The notes below the pieces were generated by a model. The model was not told the origin of the DNA, made no database searches, and saw only the letters and a list, made by a program, of their open reading frames with translations. Positions 1 through 5,410 of a stretch of 5,410 nucleotides of DNA are shown in pieces. Made by a program: the position numbers and the translations under genes. Origin of the DNA: an uncultured Bacteroidales bacterium (lineage in GTDB: Bacteria > Bacteroidota > Bacteroidia > Bacteroidales > P3); the NCBI GenBank assembly GCA_947176325.1, contig CAMWQD010000094.1, positions 1-5,410 on the forward strand, written 5' to 3'. The number at the start of each line of letters is the position of its first letter. The stretch's first letter is position 1.

Positions 1-809
1 TAGATACGTCCTTCACCTCCCTCGTCACTCCAAGTTTTGGGCCCATAGTTGTCGTCGTTGGCAGCGGGCAGATCGTACCACGCATATTGTTTGCCATGTT
101 CGGTGGAACTCCAATAAGCGAAAACGGCATCCTTGCCCTGAATATCGAGATTGGGCTTGTCGCCGATAGCCTGGAAATAAATTCTGTTGGCCGCATCGGA
201 AGCGGGAGTACCCTGCAGATATTTTTGGTTGATTCTGTCGCGTACTTTCATCAACGCGGCAAGCTCTTCCATGGAAGGCAGATACCACTGACCCTTGGTA
301 CTTTCCCATTTGGTATCGTTATTATACTCTCTTTGCGAAACCGTATCTCTGTAGGACCTCTTGAAGTAGTTACGACATTCCTGCGCGGCAGTACCCCTAT
401 TCGCGCTGTCATTCTTGCTGTCAATCTCAATGATACGGTCGGTGTTCACTGCACCATCCTTATCAGTAGCGCCGGCCTCAAAAAGGCTTGTGCTCCACGC
501 AATAGTGCGGGCATAGAAAGTATAATCTCTGTGCAATCCGGAAGCATTCTCGTAAACGAGGTTTTCCTGTTGCATCAAGTCGGTGAAAGCCACCAGATAG
601 GCCGTTGTTCCGTCGGGCGAAACCGCGAAAATGATACCCTGCGCATCACTGGGGTCGTCTACAACGCCGTCCGCTCCATAAAGACGCCCTACCAATTCAT
701 GACCGGTGTTGAGGTCGGTGGTGAACTTGGGTTCCGGTCCTTTATCGCAGGAAGTAAAACCTAACAGAACCACCGCAGCAAGTCCTATAAAACTAATCAA
801 CTTTTTCAT
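1..809 (-). CDS. Secreted lipoprotein with a DUF1566/Fib_succ_major-like domain, 3' end cut by the window edge
   Basis: The frame is open from ATG at 809 to the window edge, 269 codons plus the bases TA, so the last visible codon is either Tyr or a stop. The N-terminus is a lipoprotein signal peptide: Lys2-Lys3, a hydrophobic core, then F-T-S-C with the lipid-bearing Cys at residue 21. This predicts an envelope lipoprotein. The rest resembles a domain common in Bacteroidales surface lipoproteins: GIIFAVSPDG (58-67), IAWS (103-106), a VNTDRII stretch (121-127), WYLPSMEEL (175-183) and YWSSTE (232-237). Those signature segments belong to the DUF1566/Fib_succ_major group, whose function is not well known. 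Members often end with an R-[IV]-Y-x-V-R-type strand soon after the position where this one is cut, so probably few residues are missing (inference). It has its own likely promoter at 874-881 and an AT-rich leader of about 60 bases with no Shine-Dalgarno sequence. By eye its base composition is more AT-rich than that of its neighbours. Confidence 0.85.
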   Translation of the reverse strand, partial: MKKLISFIGLAAVVLLGFTSCDKGPEPKFTTDLNTGHELVGRLYGADGVVDDPSDAQGIIFAVSPDGTTAYLVAFTDLMQQENLVYENASGLHRDYTFYARTIAWSTSLFEAGATDKDGAVNTDRIIEIDSKNDSANRGTAAQECRNYFKRSYRDTVSQREYNNDTKWESTKGQWYLPSMEELAALMKVRDRINQKYLQGTPASDAANRIYFQAIGDKPNLDIQGKDAVFAYWSSTEHGKQYAWYDLPAANDDNYGPKTWSDEGGEGRI

Positions 810-871
810 AATGAATAAGTTATATAATATCTTGTTTATTCTATACGTTCTCCGGTTTTTACACACGGAAC

Positions 872-896
872 CTCAAAAGTAGCATTTTTTTTTGAG
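872..896. repeat. Inverted repeat CTCAAAA / TTTTGAG overlapping the promoter
   Basis: Positions 872-878 (CTCAAAA) and 890-896 (TTTTGAG) are exact inverse complements separated by 11 bases. The left arm covers most of the -7 box at 874-881. It could be a regulator site, part of a weak transcription end for the transporter gene, or chance in AT-rich DNA. It has no GC-rich stem, so it is not a convincing intrinsic terminator. Confidence 0.3.
874..881 (-). promoter_or_regulatory. Bacteroidota-type promoter, -7 box TACTTTTG, for the leftmost lipoprotein
   Basis: Read on the minus strand the octamer is TACTTTTG, a full match to the Bacteroidota -7 consensus TAnnTTTG. A TTAG at 905-902, 20 bases upstream, matches three of four positions of the -33 element TTTG at the expected spacing. 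Transcription would begin near 868, giving a leader of about 60 bases before the ATG at 809. The -33 element would sit just past the transporter stop codon (910-912). Confidence 0.6.
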
Positions 897-909
897 TTTT
901 CCTAACACC

Positions 910-2139
910 TCAGTTTGCCGACCGACGTTTCACCGCCACCGCATAGAACAAAATCACGGCATAACAGGGCAAAGTCATCCAATAGGCCGCCTGATGCCCG
1001 ATGCGGTCTATGAGCATGCCGAACAGGAGAGGCAGCAGGGCGCCGCCCACCACCGCCATCACCAACAGCGACGAACCCGTGGAAATGCTCTTGCCGAGCC
1101 CTTCGAGCGCAAGCCCCCACACGGCCGGCCAAATCATGGCGTGCGTGAGACCCAAGAAAACCAGCACATAGACCGAGGCGATGCCGGGGGTGAGAATGGC
1201 CGCCGTCATCACCGCCATGCTCGCCAAAGCCGAAAGAATAAGCGCGGTCTTTTGGCTGAACAAACGGGGAATGCCCGCAATGCCGATGAGGTAGCCGACC
1301 ATGAAAGCCACCATGGAAAGGGCGGGGAAAATCTTGGCCGAAGAAGCCTCCATGCCGTGGCTCATGGCATAGCCGATGAGACTGTCCATGCCGATAACCT
1401 CCACGCCCACATAGAAGAACAGCGCCACAACCCCCAGCCAAAAGCGAGGGGCGGCAATCCGGGACGAAGCCGGAGTGTCGGACTCTTCGGAGGGACGGAG
1501 GTCGGGCAGGGGCGAGAAATGCACGAAGCCCGCCAACACAAACAGAAACAATACGATGAAGCAATAGGGAAGGATGCACCTCCGCGAAAGTTCGGTGAGC
1601 AGGGCGTCGCGCAAGGGGTCGCCCACCGCCAGCGTGTCTATCTGGGAGGTGATGTAGCCCGTATCGCCCAACACGATGGTTCCCAAAATGAGCGGAGCCA
1701 GCACGCCCGCGAATTTATTGCAGATGCCCATGAGGCTGATGCGGCGGGCGGCCGTTTCGGGAGAGCCGAGCACGGCGGCGTAGGGGTTGGCCGCCGTCTG
1801 CAGCAGGGTGAGTCCCGCCCCCATGAGAAACAGGCCGATGAGGAAGAAAAGATAGAAACGCGTGTAGGCGGCGGGCACAAAGAAGGCCGCGCCCACGGCC
1901 ATGACGCTCAATCCTATCGTCATGGAGCGGGAATAACCTACCCGGGTGATGATTTTGCCCGAGGGAAGGCCGAAAATCACGTAGGCGATATAAAAGGCGA
2001 ACGTAACCAGATAGGATTCGAAATGCGTCAGTTCGCAGGCTATTCTCAAAAACGGCACGAGCGTGGAGTTGAGCCACGTCACGAAACCGAAAATGAAAAA
2101 GAGAATGCCGATGAGGATGAGCGGTGACTTATCTTTCAT
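910..2139 (-). CDS. gluP: Sugar transporter of the major facilitator superfamily, FucP/GluP family
   Basis: This inner-membrane protein of 409 residues has about 12 hydrophobic segments, the first near residues 7-31 and the last near 385-403. A short polar central loop (about 209-230) separates the two halves. Length and pattern fit the FHS family of sugar symporters, which includes FucP, GluP and NagP. Recognisable signatures are GFVTWLN (18-24), QTAANPYAAVLG (114-125) and RISLMGICNK (133-142). N141 aligns with Asn162 of E. coli FucP. The positions of FucP Asp46 and Glu135 hold S25 and Q114. Closest resemblance is to Bacteroidota proteins annotated as glucose/galactose transporters, but the substrate cannot be read from the sequence; fucose or N-acetylglucosamine are possible. 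The ATG at 2139 lies 19 bases after the rubrerythrin stop, so the two are probably cotranscribed. No Shine-Dalgarno sequence precedes it. The family call is firm; the symbol is tentative. Confidence 0.9.
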   Translation of the reverse strand: MKDKSPLILIGILFFIFGFVTWLNSTLVPFLRIACELTHFESYLVTFAFYIAYVIFGLPSGKIITRVGYSRSMTIGLSVMAVGAAFFVPAAYTRFYLFFLIGLFLMGAGLTLLQTAANPYAAVLGSPETAARRISLMGICNKFAGVLAPLILGTIVLGDTGYITSQIDTLAVGDPLRDALLTELSRRCILPYCFIVLFLFVLAGFVHFSPLPDLRPSEESDTPASSRIAAPRFWLGVVALFFYVGVEVIGMDSLIGYAMSHGMEASSAKIFPALSMVAFMVGYLIGIAGIPRLFSQKTALILSALASMAVMTAAILTPGIASVYVLVFLGLTHAMIWPAVWGLALEGLGKSISTGSSLLVMAVVGGALLPLLFGMLIDRIGHQAAYWMTLPCYAVILFYAVAVKRRSAN

Positions 2140-2158
2140 GGGGCGGGAAAATTCTAGT

Positions 2159-2782
2159 TTAGTATTCTTTCACTTGCAGTTGGAAATAGGCCTGCGGATG
2201 CTGGCACGACGGACACAGCACGGGAGCGGAGGTGCCGTAGTGCACATAGCCGCAGTTGCGGCAATACCAGAAAACTTTTTTAGGTCTCTTGAACACCGTG
2301 CCGGCCTTTACGTTGGCCAACAGCTTCCGATAGCGGGTTTCGTGTTCCTTTTCCACGCTCGCCACATGGGTGAAGAGGTCGGCGATTTCGGGGAAACCTT
2401 CTTTCTTGGCCACGGCGGCGAAATGGGCGTAGAGATCTTTCCATTCTTCCTTTTCGCCCTCGGCGGCGGCCTCCAAGTTGGCCTGGGTGTCTAAAATCTG
2501 ACCGGCGGGAAAGGAAGCCGTGATTTCCACCATACCGCCCTTCAATTGCTTGAAGAAAAGCTTGGCGTGTTCTTCTTCCTGCTTGGCGGTTTCCTCAAAA
2601 ATGGCGGCAATCTGTTCAAAGCCGTCCTTTTTTGCCTGTTTGGCGAAGAAAGTGTAACGGTTGCGTGCCTGAGACTCTCCGGCAAACGAAGCCAGAAGAT
2701 TTTTTTCGGTTTCGGAACCTTGCAGTTTTTTCGCTTTCGGAGCGGCTTTTGCAGCCGCCTTGCTTGCTTTTTTCATATTCAT
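2159..2782 (-). CDS. rbr: Rubrerythrin (peroxide-reducing diiron protein) with an N-terminal Ala/Lys tail
   Basis: Rubrerythrin reduces hydrogen peroxide in the cytoplasm of anaerobes, using a diiron site fed by electrons from a rubredoxin-type iron. The erythrin domain spans about residues 21-160 and keeps all expected iron ligands by alignment to the Desulfovibrio protein: E36 in FAGESQ, E69 and H72 in EEEHAK, E110 and E113 in GEKEEW, E144 and H147 in VEKEH. The C-terminal rubredoxin domain has C174-x2-C177 and C190-x2-C193. Canonical members begin just before the GSETEK segment (22-27). This one has roughly 18 extra residues. Met1 and Met3 are the only in-frame ATGs before the core, so the tail cannot be removed by choosing a later ATG; which of the two is used is unclear. 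The gene is divergent from tRNA-Leu with 48 bases between them. No clear promoter of its own is visible, so read-through from the gene run upstream is possible. Confidence 0.97.
   Translation of the reverse strand: MNMKKASKAAAKAAPKAKKLQGSETEKNLLASFAGESQARNRYTFFAKQAKKDGFEQIAAIFEETAKQEEEHAKLFFKQLKGGMVEITASFPAGQILDTQANLEAAAEGEKEEWKDLYAHFAAVAKKEGFPEIADLFTHVASVEKEHETRYRKLLANVKAGTVFKRPKKVFWYCRNCGYVHYGTSAPVLCPSCQHPQAYFQLQVKEY
2723..2782 (-). other. Ala/Lys-rich N-terminal extension of rubrerythrin
   Basis: Residues 1-20 are almost only Ala and Lys with one Pro, with blocks such as KASKAAAKAAPKAKK (residues 5-19) that recall histone H1 or bacterial histone-like tails. The segment is basic and probably disordered. 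It lacks a hydrophobic core, so it is not a signal peptide. A role in binding DNA, RNA or acidic partners is speculation. Confidence 0.7.
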
Positions 2783-2804
2783 ACAAATAAATTTTATTTT
2801 TTTC

Positions 2805-2812
2805 TACTTTTG
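2805..2812 (+). promoter_or_regulatory. Bacteroidota-type promoter, -7 box TACTTTTG, for tRNA-Leu
   Basis: TACTTTTG matches the consensus TAnnTTTG in full and ends 18 bases before the first base of the tRNA, which gives a short 5' leader of about 12 bases. No clear -33 TTTG is seen at the expected spacing. That region falls on the rubrerythrin start codon (2780-2782), so the two divergent genes share their control region. Confidence 0.65.
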
Positions 2813-2830
2813 CACTTCTTTCGTTTTCAC

Positions 2831-2912
2831 GCGGGTGTGGCGTAATTGGTAGCCGTGCCAGACTTAGGATCTGGTGTCGCGAGACGTAAGGGTTCGAGTC
2901 CCTTCATCCGCA
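2831..2912 (+). tRNA. tRNA-Leu, anticodon UAG
   Basis: The 82-base cloverleaf folds by hand. The acceptor stem is GCGGGTG with CATCCGC (one G-U pair), followed by discriminator A at 2912 as leucine tRNAs require. A three-pair D stem follows, with GG in its loop. The anticodon stem is CCAGA/TCTGG around the loop CTTAGGA, with anticodon TAG at 2865-2867, reading CUA and possibly other CUN codons. The long variable arm typical of class II tRNAs is GTC-GCGA-GAC, and the T arm is AAGGG-TTCGAGT-CCCTT. CCA is not encoded and must be added after transcription. It is the only plus-strand gene here and ends 5 bases from the stop codon of the opposing repeat-protein gene. Confidence 0.97.
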
Positions 2913-2917
2913 CGGTT

Positions 2918-4489
2918 TCATTCGGCTAATCGTACATTCTCTTCCCGAAAAGCCTTTTCCTGTTCGCGGCTCACGGTGCGGCGGCCGTTGTAGCGCGTCT
3001 CCTCCTCGCGGTTGTCGTAGCGGATACGCATTTCGGGCTGTCCCGTCCTGTCGTACTTGATCCATGTGCCCACCCGTTTTCCCTGACGGAAATATCCCTC
3101 CTGCTTCAGATTGCCTTCTTCGTCGAAATACTGGTGTCTGCCGTCGGGAAAACCGCCCGTATAGTATCCTTGAAACGAAAGTCTTTTCTTGCCATCCTTC
3201 GACCAATAACTCTTCCAAAGCCCCTCCTTCTCGCCGAAACGATACTCCCCCTGCGTCACCTCCCCCTGACGGAAATATTCCCAATGTCCGTCTTCCAAAT
3301 CATCGCTGTAACGCCCCTTGGCCACCACCCGCGCGCTGTCGTCGTATTCCACGCTGATGCCGTCCAGCTTGCCGTAGCGGTATTCCTGCTCGCTCCGCAA
3401 ACCCCCGTCGGGAAAATACCACGACCATATACCCTCGGCCAAGCCGTTGCGGTATTCGCCCTCCTGCTCCAAACGCCCGTCGGGGAAATAGAATTTCCAT
3501 TTGCCGTATCGCTTTCCCTTGTAGAGCCGCCCCGTACATTTGAGCGTGCCGTCGGGATAACGTTCCTCATACATCTCGTTGCTCTTGTTGCCGTATTCGT
3601 CCACCTGCTCGCTGCCCAAAACCTCGCCGTCCTGAAAGACGATACCGCGCACCACCTTGCCTGTAAGGCTGTCGTATTGCCGGCAGAGGCCTTCGGGCTT
3701 GCCGTTCTTCATCGCCACGCGGAACTTGGGGTTGCCGTTGGCGTAGTATTCGGTATGAATGGAAAGCTCCTCTATCTCGGGCGCATCCTGCTGCAACACG
3801 TCTTCCACGTATTTTTCGAGAGAAACGAGATTGCCCGTGCTGTCGTAGAGCTTGTAGTATCCGTTTTTGAGGTCGTCTTTGTAGATGCACTCCCAATGCA
3901 GGTTGCCGTTGGCGTAAAAATCCTTCCAACGCCCCTGCCGGCGCCCCTGCGCATCGCGCAGATTGCCGTTTTCCTTAAAGACGGTGAGCCCTTCGCGGTA
4001 GAACACGAACTGACGCACATCGCCGCCCGCCGTATAATGTTTTTCGAGACCGTGCTCCAAGCCGTTCAGGAACGGAGTGGTTTTTAGCACTTTGCCCGCA
4101 GTGTCGGCAGTGGTGCGCAAACCCTGCAAGGTATCGTTGCGGTAGAAACTCGTGACGGTTCTGTCGGGAAGATAGGAAACGGCCTGGCCGTTCTTGCGCC
4201 CGTTTTCGTAGCGGATTTCGGAGGTCTTGCGCCCGTTTTGGTAGAACGTCCAAACGCCCGTGAGCATGGATTTCTCGCGCGCTCCCTCCGATATGAGGTT
4301 GCCTTGCGGGTCGTAGTTCTTCCACACGCCTTCGGGGGCATCGTCGCGCCAACAGCCTTCCGACGACACCTGTCCGTTGTCGTGGAAAAACTGCTTGAAC
4401 TCCATGCCGGGGCAGGGCTCCTGCGCATGGCATCCGAGGAGGAACATTCCGCTCAGTAAAAGTAGGAGAATGGCGCGTCTTTGCATCAT
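2918..4489 (-). CDS. Lipoprotein made of MORN_2/YwqK-type repeats
   Basis: The 523-residue product starts with a lipoprotein signal peptide: R4-R5, a Leu-rich core, and LLGC with the lipid-bearing Cys at residue 20. It should be anchored in the envelope. From about residue 31 to 497 it is a chain of some 16-18 degenerate units of 22-24 residues with the pattern G-x-W-x-x-Y-x-x-[DN]-G-x-L-x-x-E-x-x-Y-x-x-G, clearest at GKWKFYFPDG (329-338) and GIWSWYFPDG (353-362). This matches the MORN_2 family. An acidic non-repeat linker (about 228-245) divides two blocks. The C-terminal tail is highly charged. MORN_2 proteins are often labelled YwqK-family antitoxins by pipelines; nothing here supports a toxin pair, and the signal peptide argues against a cytoplasmic antitoxin. 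Binding or scaffolding in the envelope is a guess. The start ATG overlaps the nadA stop by one base (TGATG), with a second ATG directly after it, so translation is probably coupled. Confidence 0.9.
   Translation of the reverse strand: MMQRRAILLLLLSGMFLLGCHAQEPCPGMEFKQFFHDNGQVSSEGCWRDDAPEGVWKNYDPQGNLISEGAREKSMLTGVWTFYQNGRKTSEIRYENGRKNGQAVSYLPDRTVTSFYRNDTLQGLRTTADTAGKVLKTTPFLNGLEHGLEKHYTAGGDVRQFVFYREGLTVFKENGNLRDAQGRRQGRWKDFYANGNLHWECIYKDDLKNGYYKLYDSTGNLVSLEKYVEDVLQQDAPEIEELSIHTEYYANGNPKFRVAMKNGKPEGLCRQYDSLTGKVVRGIVFQDGEVLGSEQVDEYGNKSNEMYEERYPDGTLKCTGRLYKGKRYGKWKFYFPDGRLEQEGEYRNGLAEGIWSWYFPDGGLRSEQEYRYGKLDGISVEYDDSARVVAKGRYSDDLEDGHWEYFRQGEVTQGEYRFGEKEGLWKSYWSKDGKKRLSFQGYYTGGFPDGRHQYFDEEGNLKQEGYFRQGKRVGTWIKYDRTGQPEMRIRYDNREEETRYNGRRTVSREQEKAFREENVRLAE
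2999..4399 (-). repeat. MORN_2-like repeat array within the lipoprotein gene
   Basis: The repeats are mostly diverged at DNA level, but short exact copies remain. A 15-base identity occurs at 3081-3095 and 3264-3278, coding YFRQG in both units. A 16-base identity occurs at 3730-3745 and 3901-3916, coding YANGN in both. The YFPDG box also recurs with near-identical codons. These point to growth by internal duplication. Confidence 0.75.
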
Positions 4490-5409
4490 CAGCTCAATCT
4501 CAACATTTCTTCGATAGGCTTGCGGGCCTTGGCGATAACCTCATCCGAGAGCGTGATTTCGGGGGTTTCGTCTTTCAGGCAACGGTAGAGTTTCTCCACC
4601 GTGTTGCGCTTCATGTGCGGACAGTCGTTGCAGGCGCAGGAGCCGCCCTCGTTGCTGGCCACGTAGAAGGTCTTGGCGGGAGCCACCTTGTGCATCTGAT
4701 GCAGGATGCCCGTTTCGGTGGCCACGATATATTCTTGGCAGGGGTCTTCGACAATGAATTTGAGCATGGCGGCGGTGGAGCCCACGAAGTCGGAAACCTG
4801 CAGCACGGCGGGGTTGCATTCGGGGTGGGCGATGATTTTCGCCTCGGGATGTTGCCGCTTGAGTTCCAAAACCTTCTCGGCATCGAGAATGTCGTGAATC
4901 TGACAGCTTCCCGGCCAAAGCTTCATATCGCGCCCCGTGACGCGGTTGATATAGCCGCCCAAGTTCTTGTCGGGCACAAAGAGAATCTTTTGGTCTTTGG
5001 GAAAAGTCTCCACAATCTTGAGGGCGTTGCCGGAGGTGCAGATGATGTCGGAGAGGCATTTCACCTCGGCCGAGCAGTTCACGTAGGAGAGCACTTTATG
5101 GTCGGGATATTCGGCCTTCATCTTGGCAAGCTCCTTCGCGTCGCAGGAATCGGCCAGCGAGCAGCCGGCTTCCAAGTCGGGCAACAGCACTTTTTTGTCG
5201 GGATTGAGGATTTTGGCGGTTTCGGCCATGAAGTGCACGCCGGCAAAGAGGATGATGTCGGCGCGGGTCTCGGCCGCCCGACGCGCCAAAGCCAAACTGT
5301 CGCCTATGTAGTCGGCGAGATCCTGTATTTCGGGAATCTGATAGTAGTGCGCCAGAATGACGGCGTTTTTTTCCTTACGGAGCCGGTTGATTTCTGCGAT
5401 GTAATCCAT
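4489..5409 (-). CDS. nadA: Quinolinate synthase NadA
   Basis: NadA condenses iminoaspartate, made by NadB or aspartate dehydrogenase, with dihydroxyacetone phosphate to give quinolinate, the precursor of NAD, in the cytoplasm. The 306 residues cover the three-fold pseudo-repeat of the family. Signature segments are AHYYQIPEIQD (20-30), GDSLALAR (36-43), FAGVHFMAETAKIL (55-68), LPDLEAGCSLA (76-86), PDKNLGGYI (146-154), HPECNPAV (195-202) and the C-terminal C-x-C-x2-C (258, 260, 263). By alignment the three ligands of the oxygen-sensitive [4Fe-4S] cluster are C83, C169 and C263. The ATG at 5409-5407 is one base from the window edge, so an upstream in-frame start cannot be excluded, although the length suits the shorter NadA class. 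The stop overlaps the start of the repeat lipoprotein by one base. The usual partners nadB and nadC are not in view; they may lie to the right or elsewhere. Confidence 0.97.
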   Translation of the reverse strand: MDYIAEINRLRKEKNAVILAHYYQIPEIQDLADYIGDSLALARRAAETRADIILFAGVHFMAETAKILNPDKKVLLPDLEAGCSLADSCDAKELAKMKAEYPDHKVLSYVNCSAEVKCLSDIICTSGNALKIVETFPKDQKILFVPDKNLGGYINRVTGRDMKLWPGSCQIHDILDAEKVLELKRQHPEAKIIAHPECNPAVLQVSDFVGSTAAMLKFIVEDPCQEYIVATETGILHQMHKVAPAKTFYVASNEGGSCACNDCPHMKRNTVEKLYRCLKDETPEITLSDEVIAKARKPIEEMLRLS

Positions 5410-5410
5410 A

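Noticed and set aside
87..764. Plus-strand open frame of 225 codons at the left end
   Set aside because: The minus strand holds an uninterrupted lipoprotein with a signal peptide, a promoter and domain motifs. The plus-strand product shows no recognisable feature.
892..2127. Plus-strand open frame of 411 codons covering the whole sugar transporter gene
   Set aside because: Its product is rich in His, Arg, Gln, Glu and Gly with no hydrophobic core, as expected from reading a membrane-protein gene backwards. The opposite strand has clear family motifs along its full length.
2783..2794. TTTATTTG just before the rubrerythrin ATG on the minus strand, considered as a -7 box
   Set aside because: It misses the conserved A of TAnnTTTG and sits 2 bases from the first start codon, which would place the transcript start inside the coding sequence.
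2546..2845. Plus-strand open frame of 99 codons rich in Phe over the rubrerythrin start
   Set aside because: It is the antisense of Lys/Glu-rich rubrerythrin codons and runs into the tRNA gene.
2947..2959. Short palindrome GAAAAGCCTTTTC downstream of tRNA-Leu, considered as its terminator
   Set aside because: The stem is only about 5 A-T-rich pairs and no T run follows on the plus strand. It also lies within codons of the opposing gene.
3134..4087. Plus-strand open frame of 317 codons inside the repeat lipoprotein gene
   Set aside because: Antisense shadow of a GC-rich repeat gene; the minus strand shows regular protein repeats and a signal peptide.

Overview
This looks like an ordinary stretch of chromosome from a member of the Bacteroidota, probably the Bacteroidales. 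Four things point there: two copies of the phylum-type -7 promoter box (TAnnTTTG, here TACTTTTG both times), start codons without Shine-Dalgarno sequences, a tRNA gene without an encoded CCA, and lipoproteins and a sugar transporter that resemble Bacteroidales families. The genus cannot be fixed from this window.

Layout from right to left, which is the direction of transcription for all protein genes (minus strand). At 5409-4489 is nadA, quinolinate synthase, complete or nearly so. It overlaps by one base a lipoprotein of 523 residues (4489-2918) built almost entirely of MORN_2/YwqK-type repeats. Then comes the only plus-strand gene, a tRNA-Leu with anticodon UAG (2831-2912), whose 3' end lies 5 bases from the stop codon of the repeat protein. 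Leftward again are a rubrerythrin with an unusual Ala/Lys-rich tail (2782-2159), a FucP/GluP-family sugar transporter 19 bases after it (2139-910), and a 100-base gap holding a promoter. The window ends inside a secreted lipoprotein with a DUF1566/Fib_succ_major-like domain (809 to the left edge).

Functionally the window is a set of short transcription units rather than one pathway: NAD synthesis (nadA) coupled to a cell-envelope repeat protein; peroxide defence (rubrerythrin) next to sugar uptake; a tRNA; and an envelope lipoprotein. Coding density is very high. No stretch longer than about 100 bases is without a gene, and there are no insertion sequences, CRISPR repeats or phage genes.

I found no convincing new system. 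The points most worth a second look are the tail on rubrerythrin, the absence from the transporter of both carboxylates that FucP uses for proton coupling, the tRNA buried within a minus-strand gene run, and an inverted repeat overlapping the promoter of the leftmost gene. Several long open frames on the plus strand are antisense shadows and were left out.
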